A stretch of 7,199 nt of DNA from Truepera sp. (GTDB taxonomy: Bacteria > Deinococcota > Deinococci > Deinococcales > Trueperaceae), in contig JAGXSO010000109.1 of the NCBI GenBank assembly GCA_018333775.1, positions 1-7,199 of the forward strand, written 5' to 3'. The translations under genes and the position numbers were made by a program. The notes beneath the pieces were generated by a model, which searched no databases, had not been told where the DNA came from, and saw nothing but the letters and a program-made list of their open reading frames with translations. Positions 1-6,656 of this stretch are shown here, one piece after another; position 1 is the stretch's first letter, and every line of letters begins with the position of its first letter.

Positions 1-1
1 A

Positions 2-1489
2 AGTTGGGGGGGGATGCAAGGGGGGGGCGGGGGGGGCGGCAAGGTGCTCCTGGCCACCGTCAAGGGCGACGTCCACGATATCGGCAAGAACATCGTCGGA
101 GTGGTCTTGGCCTGCAACGGCTTTAAGATCATCGACCTCGGTGTGATGGTTCCGGCTGAGAAGATCCTGGAGACTGCCCGGCGGGAGGGTGTCGATATCA
201 TCGGCCTCTCGGGGCTGATTACCCCCAGCCTAGATGAGATGGTTCACGTCGCCAAGGAGCTGGAGCGGCAAGGCTTCACAACGCCGCTGCTGATCGGCGG
301 CGCCACCACCAGCCGCCTTCACACCGCGGTAAAAATTGCGCCACACTACTCCGGCCTGACGGTACATGTTTTAGACGCCAGCCGCAGCGTCGGGGTGGCC
401 AGCCGCGCCTGTTCGGAGACGGAGCGCCCAAAGCTCAAGGTAGAGGTTAGCGAACAGTACCAGGCGCTGCTAAAGCAGTTCGAGCGCCGCGAGCCCCAGC
501 TAGTAAGCTTGGCCGAGGCCAGGGCCAACGCGCCCCGGCTCGAGTGCGCTATCGTGAAGCCGGCGCTGCTAGGAACCCGCAGCTTTAGCGCTTATCCCCT
601 TAACGAACTCATTCGTTACATCGACTGGACCCCGTTTTTTATCGCCTGGGAGCTCTCCGGACGCTATCCACAGATTTTGGATGATCCCACAATTGGTGCG
701 GCAGCGCGCTCGCTTTTTGACGACGCCCAGGCGATGCTCCATGAGATCGTTGAGAAGGAACGCCTCACTGCGCGAGGGGTACTCGGCCTCTTTCCTGCCA
801 ACCGCGTTGGCGACGACCTTGAACTCTACGCAGATGAGAGTCGCAGCAACGTGATCGCCGTGCTGCACACGCTGCGCCAGCAGCACGCCAAACGCCCGGG
901 CCAGCCGAATCTGGCGCTGGCCGACTTCGTGGCCCCCAAGGAGGCAGAGGTGGACTACGTGGGCGCCTTTGCCGTCGCTATCCACGGCGCCGACGCGCTG
1001 GCGGTGCGCTTTGAACGAGACCACGACGACTACCGCGCCATCATGGTTAAGGCGCTAGCCGACCGCCTCGCCGAAGCCTTTGCCGAACGGCTCCACGAGC
1101 GTGTCCGCCGGGAGTTCTGGGGCTACGCCAAAGATGAAGAGTTAAGCAACGAAGAGCTGATTAAGGAGCGCTATCGCGGCATCCGCCCGGCGCCGGGCTA
1201 CCCCGCCTGCCCCGACCACACTGAAAAGCGCACCCTCTTCAAACTCCTGGACGCCGAAAAAGCTGTCGGCATGCACCTTACCGAGGCTTACGCCATGCTC
1301 CCCGCCAGCGCCGTCAGCGGCCTCTACTTTGCCCATCCGGAGAGCCGCTACTTCGGCGTCGGCAAGCTACAGCGCGATCAGATCGAGGACTATGCCCGGC
1401 GCAAGGGGTTGAGTGTGGCAGAAGTGGAGCGTTGGCTAGCGCCGAACCTGGCCTATGAGCCAGAGAATTATGCACCGGCAGGCGCGTAA
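2..1489 (+). CDS. metH: Cobalamin-dependent methionine synthase, C-terminal part (5' partial)
   Basis: MetH moves a methyl group from methyltetrahydrofolate through cobalamin to homocysteine, making methionine in the cytoplasm. The frame is open to the left edge, so the ATG at 14 is not the true start. Numbering from that ATG, the B12 domain shows the cobalt-ligand motif DVHDIGKN (His21), the [11 protein letters not shown] loop (Ser66) and LIGGATTS (about 93-100). The reactivation (AdoMet-binding) domain follows from about residue 190, with YIDWTPFF (Asp204), [26 protein letters not shown] and [10 protein letters not shown] (Arg391). The spacing matches E. coli MetH (His759 to Arg1134), so about 740 residues (homocysteine, folate and cap domains) lie outside the window. 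The first dozen residues come from a poly-G stretch and are doubtful. The identity is very secure. No clear terminator follows the stop. Confidence 0.97.
   Translation, partial: SWGGMQGGGGGGGKVLLATVKGDVHDIGKNIVGVVLACNGFKIIDLGVMVPAEKILETARREGVDIIGLSGLITPSLDEMVHVAKELERQGFTTPLLIGGATTSRLHTAVKIAPHYSGLTVHVLDASRSVGVASRACSETERPKLKVEVSEQYQALLKQFERREPQLVSLAEARANAPRLECAIVKPALLGTRSFSAYPLNELIRYIDWTPFFIAWELSGRYPQILDDPTIGAAARSLFDDAQAMLHEIVEKERLTARGVLGLFPANRVGDDLELYADESRSNVIAVLHTLRQQHAKRPGQPNLALADFVAPKEAEVDYVGAFAVAIHGADALAVRFERDHDDYRAIMVKALADRLAEAFAERLHERVRREFWGYAKDEELSNEELIKERYRGIRPAPGYPACPDHTEKRTLFKLLDAEKAVGMHLTEAYAMLPASAVSGLYFAHPESRYFGVGKLQRDQIEDYARRKGLSVAEVERWLAPNLAYEPENYAPAGA
6..39. repeat. Poly-G tract at the window edge, probable sequence artefact
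   Basis: Three runs of eight G (6-13, 20-27, 29-36) plus a GG at 38-39 are separated by only one to six bases. They encode Gly repeats directly before a well-conserved MetH strand ([13 protein letters not shown]) where family members have no glycine tract. A real G-quadruplex is possible, but low-quality poly-G calls at a contig end are more likely. Confidence 0.75.
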
Positions 1490-1562
1490 CCAACAACCAT
1501 CGCTAGCTCCCTGGCCGTGAGCGGTGTAGATACTGGATCGCCACAGCTCGCAATCCACCCTC

Positions 1563-1598
1563 TTGTCAAATTGACTAGACTTAGCTAAGCTAAGTCTA
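1563..1598 (+). promoter_or_regulatory. Leaderless promoter of the toxin-antitoxin operon
   Basis: The -35 box TTGTCA (1563-1568) is followed after 17 bp by TAAGCT (1586-1591), a TANNNT -10 box. Counting seven bases on puts +1 at 1598, the A of the antitoxin ATG. There is no Shine-Dalgarno before that ATG, which agrees with a leaderless mRNA. The start site is predicted, not measured. Confidence 0.65.
1576..1598. promoter_or_regulatory. Palindromic operator over -10 box and start site
   Basis: A perfect inverted repeat has 11-bp arms TAGACTTAGCT (1576-1586) and AGCTAAGTCTA (1588-1598) around a single central base at 1587. It covers the predicted -10 box and ends on the first base of the antitoxin start codon. 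Phd/YefM antitoxins repress their own operons by binding short palindromes at the promoter, so this is the likely autoregulatory operator. There is no T-run after it, so it is not a terminator. Confidence 0.75.
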
Positions 1599-1858
1599 TG
1601 CCTAAGATGATCAACGTCCACGAGGCCAAGACACACCTATCCAAGCTTTTAGAGCGTGCGCATCACGGTGAAGAGATCGTCCTCGCCAAAGCGGGCAAGC
1701 CTTACGCGCGCCTAGTGCCGCTCGAGCCTGTGCGCAAGCGTCGCAAGCTCGGTGCCCTCAAGGGCAAGCTCCCCCTGATCGACGACAGCGTGTTCTTCGA
1801 TCCGCTCCCGGCTGAAGAGCTCGAGACCTGGGAAAACAGCGGCGCGCCGTGGGACTAA
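1598..1858 (+). CDS. Phd/YefM-family type II antitoxin
   Basis: This 86-residue protein is a Phd/YefM-type antitoxin, expected to bind and neutralise the toxin encoded directly downstream and to repress the shared promoter. The N-terminal DNA-binding and dimerisation part has the family signature INVHEAKTHLSKLLERAHHGEEIVLAKAGKPYARLVP-like pattern in residues 5-41 (key pieces HEAKTHLSKLL, GEEIVLAKAGKP, ARLVPL). A basic linker (about 45-55) leads to an acidic C-terminal tail (about 60-86, including PAEELETWENS) of the kind that wraps around PIN toxins. Its length is typical. ATG 1598 is chosen because it lies exactly at the predicted transcription start and no upstream in-frame start has a ribosome site. 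The reading frame ends 10 nt inside the toxin gene, so the two are cotranscribed and probably translationally coupled. Confidence 0.92.
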   Translation: MPKMINVHEAKTHLSKLLERAHHGEEIVLAKAGKPYARLVPLEPVRKRRKLGALKGKLPLIDDSVFFDPLPAEELETWENSGAPWD

Positions 1859-2241
1859 ACGCGCTCCTCGATACCCACGTCTTCGTCTGGTGCCTCACTG
1901 CGCCCGAACGGCTCTCGCAAGCCGCGCGTGACGCCATCTACGATCCCCACACCACCTTGTGGCTAAGCAGTGCGACCGCCTGGGAACTCGCTACCAAGTA
2001 CCGCTTAGGCAAACTCCCCCAGGCCGCCGTGCTCCTCGAGGAGTTCGAGCGGCACGCTTCAAGCCTCGAGGCCGAACTCTTGGTCATGGGCCATCGTCAC
2101 GCCATCAAAGCCGGGCTCTTCGGCGTCAACCATAAAGACCCGTTCGACCGGATGCTGGCGGCTCAGGCGCAGTGCGAAGAGTTGACCTTGATCTCCTGTG
2201 ATGAGACTTTCAAGCAGTTCGATATTCGGCTGCTGTGGTAG
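1849..2241 (+). CDS. PIN-domain toxin, VapC-type ribonuclease
   Basis: This 130-residue PIN-domain protein is the toxin of the pair. VapC-type PIN proteins are Mg2+-dependent ribonucleases that cut tRNA or rRNA when the antitoxin is lost. The acidic metal site is complete: Asp8 (LLDTH), Glu46 (TAWELATK), Asp97 and Asp100 (HKDPFDRMLAAQA) and Asp118 (SCDETF). The length is normal and nothing is truncated, so it looks active. The start is GTG at 1849, inside the antitoxin gene in another frame, giving a 10-nt overlap. The only upstream purine patch is weak and distant, so translation probably depends on ribosomes finishing the antitoxin, which would keep antitoxin in excess. The RNA target cannot be read from the sequence. 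The partner is Phd-like rather than classical VapB, a common pairing for this PIN subgroup. Confidence 0.92.
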   Translation: MGLNALLDTHVFVWCLTAPERLSQAARDAIYDPHTTLWLSSATAWELATKYRLGKLPQAAVLLEEFERHASSLEAELLVMGHRHAIKAGLFGVNHKDPFDRMLAAQAQCEELTLISCDETFKQFDIRLLW

Positions 2242-2310
2242 CAGCGGCGTATCCGCCTTCGCTCGTGGCTTAAAGCGGCACCATTCGCCGTGACCATATC
2301 AGCAACCGGG

Positions 2311-2347
2311 TCGCTCACCAAGGAGTAGGGCCGCAGGTGTACGTTAC
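2311..2347 (+). repeat. Direct repeat copy 1 upstream of osmC
   Basis: The first of two copies of a ~37-nt element. The left 24 nt (core CACCAAGGAGTAGGGCCGC) match the second copy except for one base. The right part, ending in ACGTTAC/GCGTTAC, matches less well; about five mismatches in all. The two copies start 76 bp apart. Confidence 0.85.
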
Positions 2348-2358
2348 CTTTACGCGGG

Positions 2359-2375
2359 CGTCGCCATCCGCGACG
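2359..2375. other. Small hairpin between the two direct repeats
   Basis: CGTCGC (2359-2364) and GCGACG (2370-2375) form a perfect 6-bp stem with a five-base loop. It lacks a T-run, so it is not an intrinsic terminator; its role, if any, is unknown. Apart from this and the flanking repeats, the 243-nt gap 2242-2484 holds no convincing gene. Confidence 0.4.
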
Positions 2376-2386
2376 GCTTGGGCAAG

Positions 2387-2423
2387 TCGCCCACCAAGGA
2401 GTAGGGCCGCCGGAATGCGTTAC
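2387..2423 (+). repeat. Direct repeat copy 2 upstream of osmC
   Basis: The second copy of the ~37-nt element, ending about 60 nt before the osmC start. Just past its conserved GCGTTAC end is TACACT (2421-2426), a possible -10 box without a good -35. The equivalent place in copy 1 reads TACCTT. The repeat may therefore carry a duplicated promoter or binding site for osmC, but this is only an inference. Confidence 0.8.
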
Positions 2424-2472
2424 ACTAACATTCACGGCGGGACTGCGCCTGCATCTCCGCCAAGAGCCTAAA

Positions 2473-2478
2473 GGGAGG
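2473..2478 (+). promoter_or_regulatory. Shine-Dalgarno site of osmC
   Basis: GGGAGG lies six bases before the ATG at 2485 and fixes that start codon. It also shows that this genome uses ordinary ribosome sites alongside the leaderless starts seen at 1598 and 5996. Confidence 0.85.
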
Positions 2479-2484
2479 ATAACC

Positions 2485-2904
2485 ATGCCGGTACGTTCAG
2501 CACAGGCAGTCTGGGAAGGGACCTTAAAGGAAGGCCGGGGCGTCATGAAGCTTGGCAGCGGCGCGTTTGAGGGGCCGTTTTCGTTCAACACCCGCTTCGG
2601 CGAGACGCCGGGGACTAACCCCGAAGAGCTGATCGGGGCTGCCCAGGCCGGCTGTTTTTCGATGTTCCTGTCGGCGCTACTCACCACTAACGGCACCCCG
2701 CCCACCCGCGTCAGCACGATGGCCAAGGTGCATCTAGGCGAAGGGCCGACCATCCACACCATTGAACTTGCCACCGAAGCCGTCGTGCCGGGCCTCGATG
2801 AGGCCAAGTTTTTAGAGCTGGCTGAGAACGCCAAGCAGAACTGCCCGGTCTCCAAAGCGCTGGCCGGACCTGAAATAAAGCTAAGCGCCAAGCTCCATAG
2901 CTAA
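2485..2904 (+). CDS. osmC: OsmC-family peroxiredoxin
   Basis: OsmC proteins are cytoplasmic homodimeric thiol peroxidases that reduce organic hydroperoxides and H2O2. The 139-residue protein follows E. coli OsmC (143 aa) almost end to end: AVWEGTLKEGRG near the N-terminus, FNTRFGETPGTNPEELIGAAQAGCFSM-like core (residues 34-60), then VVPGLDEAKF and NCPVSKAL. Both catalytic cysteines are present, the peroxidatic Cys57 and the resolving Cys120. Arg37 and Glu47, expected to position and activate the thiolate, are also present. The TRF..GTNPEELIGAA pattern favours the OsmC branch over Ohr. The gene stands alone between the toxin-antitoxin module and the pyr leader, with its own ribosome site. Regulation is not evident beyond the upstream repeats. 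Confidence 0.96.
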   Translation: MPVRSAQAVWEGTLKEGRGVMKLGSGAFEGPFSFNTRFGETPGTNPEELIGAAQAGCFSMFLSALLTTNGTPPTRVSTMAKVHLGEGPTIHTIELATEAVVPGLDEAKFLELAENAKQNCPVSKALAGPEIKLSAKLHS

Positions 2905-2949
2905 GCGGCCCCAGTTTAGCGGTCGGTTCAAGACGCCCAGGTTCCGCCC

Positions 2950-2985
2950 TTGACGCTGCCAGGCGCCAGGGGTAGAGTGGCGTAA
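2950..2985 (+). promoter_or_regulatory. Promoter of the pyr operon
   Basis: TTGACG (2950-2955), 17 bp, then TAGAGT (2973-2978) is a strong sigma-A type promoter; +1 would be the A at 2985. That places the transcription start only five bases before the PyrR-binding hairpin, so the whole attenuator lies at the very 5' end of the mRNA. Confidence 0.8.
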
Positions 2986-2989
2986 GTTT

Positions 2990-3020
2990 CCTTTAACTCG
3001 GTCCCGCGAGGCCGGAAAGG
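2990..3020 (+). promoter_or_regulatory. PyrR-binding RNA hairpin of the pyr leader
   Basis: GGTCCCGCGAGGCC (3000-3013) fits the Bacillus PyrR site ARUCCNGNGAGGYU apart from its first and last bases, which change together and still pair (G-C). The upper stem pairs 3000-3003 with 3010-3013 and leaves the hexaloop CCGCGA (3004-3009), matching CNGNGA. C2999 pairs with G3014. An internal bulge (AACU, 2995-2998) separates this from a lower stem CCTTT (2990-2994) with AAAGG (3016-3020). The 3' arm contains the ribosome site of the leader ORF, so PyrR with bound UMP should block leader translation. Confidence 0.88.
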
Positions 3021-3022
3021 GG
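3016..3022 (+). promoter_or_regulatory. Shine-Dalgarno site of the pyr leader ORF
   Basis: AAAGGGG lies five bases before the ATG at 3028. Its first five bases are the 3' arm of the lower stem of the PyrR hairpin, so ribosome access and PyrR binding should exclude each other. Confidence 0.7.
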
Positions 3023-3027
3023 TAGTT

Positions 3028-3144
3028 ATGGTACATCCACAAGACAAAGGTGTTGAGAGGCGCCGTGCGGGCGCTTTTTTTATGGCCGCTAAACTCCGGC
3101 ATCGCGTATCAAGGGGTCCATGCCACAAGCGGTACCACCCATGA
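3028..3144 (+). CDS. pyr operon leader peptide (38 aa)
   Basis: A short ORF begins at ATG 3028 with a good ribosome site and ends at TGA 3142-3144. The peptide starts MVHPQDKGVERRRAGAFF and ends KRYHP; it is not expected to have a function as a protein. The intrinsic terminator (3056-3081) lies entirely inside it and its T-run encodes part of Ala plus Phe-Phe. A ribosome translating the ORF would cover the 5' arm and stop the terminator folding. This is the arrangement proposed for the Thermus pyr leader, where a translating ribosome replaces the Bacillus antiterminator. Three consecutive Arg codons (3058-3066) cover the 5' arm. Function is inferred from architecture; translation is unproven. 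Confidence 0.65.
   Translation: MVHPQDKGVERRRAGAFFMAAKLRHRVSRGPCHKRYHP
3056..3081 (+). terminator. Intrinsic terminator (attenuator) of the pyr operon
   Basis: GCGCC (3060-3064) pairs with GGCGC (3070-3074) around a five-base loop; 3056-3059 (AGAG) can extend the stem into the run of seven T (3075-3081). Termination here would give an RNA of about 97 nt from the predicted start at 2985. Because it precedes pyrR, it controls the whole pyrRBC operon. Confidence 0.88.
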
Positions 3145-3149
3145 AACCA

Positions 3150-3175
3150 GGGCGACCACGTGGGGTCGCCCCTAC
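3150..3175 (-). repeat. REP-like palindrome with GTAG foot
   Basis: GGGCGACC (3150-3157) and GGTCGCCC (3164-3171) form a perfect 8-bp stem with a six-base loop. Read on the minus strand, the tetranucleotide GTAG (3175-3172) stands directly 5' of the hairpin. That is the layout of REP sequences moved by RAYT/TnpA-REP transposases. No transposase is in the window, and copy number elsewhere cannot be seen. There is no T-run, so it is not a terminator. Confidence 0.6.
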
Positions 3176-3206
3176 TGACTACTGGCTCCTGGCTTCTGAC
3201 TACTGA
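3175..3206 (+). repeat. Heptanucleotide tandem repeat
   Basis: Four tandem 7-mers of the form CTGRCTN run from 3175 to 3202: CTGACTA, CTGGCTC, CTGGCTT, CTGACTA, followed by a partial CTGA. The array abuts the REP-like palindrome and ends nine bases before the pyrR ribosome site. Being non-coding and a multiple of seven, it could vary in copy number between strains. Confidence 0.75.
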
Positions 3207-4683
<1,477 letters not shown>

Positions 4684-4687
<4 letters not shown>

Positions 4688-5940
4688 GCCGAAGCGTTAT
4701 TACCAACGCGCGCCTGATCGGCGAGCAGAGCTTAGCCGACCTGTATCTAAAGGACGGCCTGATTGAAGGGATTAACCTCGGCGGTGAGGTGAGCCACACC
4801 TTCGACGCCGCGGGTAAGCTTGTTACCCCGGCCTTTATCGACCTGCACACTCACCTGCGCGAACCGGGCCAGGAGGTCAAGGAGGATTTAGCCAGCGGCC
4901 TAGCGGCAGCAGCAGCCGGAGGGTATGGCACCGTGGTCAGCATGGCCAACACCGACCCGGTCATCGACGACCCCGGCCTGGTGACCGATCTGCTCGCCAA
5001 GGCCGAGCGGCTAGGGCTAGCCCGGCTCCGCCCGGCGGCGGCGCTGAGCCGCGGCCTTAAGGGCACGCAGCTCACCGACTTTGCCGCGCTGCAAGCTGCC
5101 GGAGCGGTGATGCTTACCGACGACGGTATCCCTGTGGCCGACGCTCATCTGATGCGCCGCGCCTGCGAGTACGCCGCTGAGCTGGGCCTCCTTATCCAGA
5201 CCCACTCCGAGGAGCCCAGCCTGCGCCAGGGCGGGGTGATGAACGAGGGTGCCGTGAGCCAGCGCCTGGGCCTGCCCGGCAACCCGGCGCAGGCCGAGGC
5301 GGTCATGATCTACCGGGATTGCGAGCTGGCCCTGATGACCGGCGCCCGGGTCCATATCGCCCACGTCTCCTCACGGCGCGGTCTGCAACTTATCGAGTGG
5401 TTCAAGGCGCAAGGCGCGCCGGTTACCGCCGAGGTCACGCCGCACCACCTCACCCTGACCGACGAGGCCTTGGGCACCTTCGATCCGCTCTATAAGGTGG
5501 CGCCGCCCTTGCGCACCGCCGAGGATGTGGCTTATCTGCGCGCGGCACTGGCTCGAGCGGTGGTGGACTGCATCGGCACCGATCACGCCCCGCACACCCG
5601 CGCCGAGAAAGACCTCGACCTGCTGCAAGCTCCTTTTGGCATCGCCAACCTCGAGGTGGCCTTCCCGCTCTTGTACACCAAGCTGGTGCTGGACGGGGTG
5701 CTGACGCTAGCCGGCTTGCTCCACTACTTCCAGAGTGGCCCGGCCAAGGTGATGGGCTGGCCTGCGCCGAGCCTGGCCCCTGGCACCCCGGCTGATCTGA
5801 CCGTACTCGATCTGGAAAGTGCCAGGCCCGTCACTCCCAGCGCCTTTAAGAGCAAGGCCAAGTTCAGCCCCTGGGACGGCTGGGAGCTGCAGGGCTGGCC
5901 GGTAGCGACCTTTGTGCGCGGGAAACATGTCGGCGGTTAG
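4684..5940 (+). CDS. pyrC: Dihydroorotase, class I
   Basis: PyrC cyclises carbamoyl-aspartate to dihydroorotate, the step after PyrB. At 418 residues it has class I length (class II enzymes are about 350). The metal-binding residues are all present: His55 and His57 in DLHTHLREPGQEVKED, Asp146/Asp147 in LTDDG, His174 in QTHSEE, His227 in IAHVSS and Asp300 in GTDHAPH. FGIANLEVAFPLL and the PADLTVLDL / KSKAKFSPWDG end complete the signature. It is therefore a catalytic enzyme, unlike the inactive pseudo-dihydroorotases (PyrC') paired with some ATCases. The ATG overlaps the pyrB stop by four bases. It is the last gene of the visible pyr operon; no terminator follows and only 55 nt separate it from the next gene. 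Confidence 0.97.
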
Positions 5941-5959
5941 CCGCGATGTGCTTGACTTA

Positions 5960-5996
5960 CTGCCACAACGCTTCGCTACCCGTTACAATAAGGGTA
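5960..5996 (+). promoter_or_regulatory. Leaderless promoter of the CRP/FNR-family regulator
   Basis: TACAAT (5984-5989) is a near-consensus -10 box followed by exactly six bases and then ATG 5996, which would be +1. The best -35 is a moderate CTGCCA (5960-5965) with an 18-bp spacer; a better TTGACT at 5952-5957 is too far (26 bp). AAGGG at 5990-5994 is only one base from the ATG, too close to act as a ribosome site. Confidence 0.65.
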
Positions 5997-6655
5997 TGAC
6001 GGTACCGTTCTCATCAGGCCTTACGCACGCCCCGCCGCCGCCTCAGGCGGTGCGCGTCCGGGACTACCCCAGCCGCGAGCTGAAGCGGGGTGAGGTGCTG
6101 TACCGGCTTGGTGACGAAGGTGAGGCCGTCTTCCTGATCGAGGAAGGCCTGGTTAAGCTCAGCCTCGATCTGGTTAGCGGCAAGGAGCGCATCATCAGCA
6201 TCGCCGGTCCTGGGGACTTAGTGGGGGCGCTCACTCCCGTTCATGTGCGCTATCAGGATAGCGCCGAGGCGCTGAGCCCACGGGTGCGCGTAACCATCAT
6301 TCCCAGCGATCAGCTCGATGATGCCTCGATTCGGCAAGCCATCTTAACTGCGACCGGGCACTACTTGGGCCGGCTCAAAGAGGCGCTTGAGGATAGCGAG
6401 CTGCCGGTAGAGGGGCGCTTAGCCCGCACTTTTCTCAGGCTCGGCGAGCGCTTTGGCCAGAGCACTGGAGACTCGCGGGTACGCCTGACCCTGCCGCTGA
6501 CCCACGAGAACTTGGCGGCGCTAATCGGAGCGGCCCGCGAAACCACCACCGCCACCTTGAGCGAGATGCGCGATGAGGGCTTACTGCAAGGGACGCGCGG
6601 CAGCTACAGCTTTAACCCAGCCGACCTAAGCGAGTTTGCACTGACCACAAGTTAG
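5996..6655 (+). CDS. CRP/FNR-family transcriptional regulator
   Basis: A 219-residue DNA-binding regulator with the CRP layout. A cyclic-nucleotide-type beta-roll spans about 20-105 (RGEVLYRLGDEGEAVFLIEEGLVKL type pattern at 31-55, GPGDLVG at 71-77). A long dimerisation helix follows at about 111-133. A winged helix lies at about 138-207, with the recognition helix in ARETTTATLSEM (180-191). No Fe-S cysteines of the FNR kind are seen. The cAMP pocket motif (GEL...RxA) is replaced by GAL (77-79) and QDSAEA (87-92), so the Glu and Arg that hold cAMP are missing. It may act without cAMP, as Thermus SdrP does, or sense something else. ATG 5996 is preferred over an in-frame GTG at 5912 because of the promoter position and because family similarity begins well after it. 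Targets are unknown. Confidence 0.9.
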   Translation: MTVPFSSGLTHAPPPPQAVRVRDYPSRELKRGEVLYRLGDEGEAVFLIEEGLVKLSLDLVSGKERIISIAGPGDLVGALTPVHVRYQDSAEALSPRVRVTIIPSDQLDDASIRQAILTATGHYLGRLKEALEDSELPVEGRLARTFLRLGERFGQSTGDSRVRLTLPLTHENLAALIGAARETTTATLSEMRDEGLLQGTRGSYSFNPADLSEFALTTS

Positions 6656-6656
6656 G

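Noticed and set aside
1519..1548. GAGC...GCTC stem after metH as a terminator
   Set aside because: The stem is only 4 plus 3 bp with a mismatch and a large loop, and no T-run follows.
2163..2891. Long 242-aa minus-strand frame opposite the toxin end and osmC
   Set aside because: It is the shadow of osmC (strong family match on the plus strand). A short piece resembling the start of ribosomal protein S8 (SDPVADM) covers only a few residues with no further similarity.
2881..3128. Two small minus-strand frames (66 and 73 aa) in the pyr leader region
   Set aside because: The region is explained by the promoter, PyrR hairpin and terminator on the plus strand; neither frame has a recognisable motif.
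3150..3171. The strong palindrome before pyrR as a second terminator
   Set aside because: The stem is followed by CTACTGACTACTGG with no T-run; termination here would also silence the operon regardless of PyrR.
5947..5967. TGTG...CACA half-sites as a CRP operator upstream of the regulator
   Set aside because: The gap between TGTG and CACA is 13 bases, not the 8 of a CRP-type site, and the flanking bases are not symmetrical.
5912..5995. A 247-aa version of the CRP-like regulator starting at GTG 5912 inside pyrC
   Set aside because: The extra 28 residues look like out-of-frame pyrC and promoter DNA, the -10 box at 5984 would fall inside the gene, and CRP-family similarity begins well after ATG 5996.
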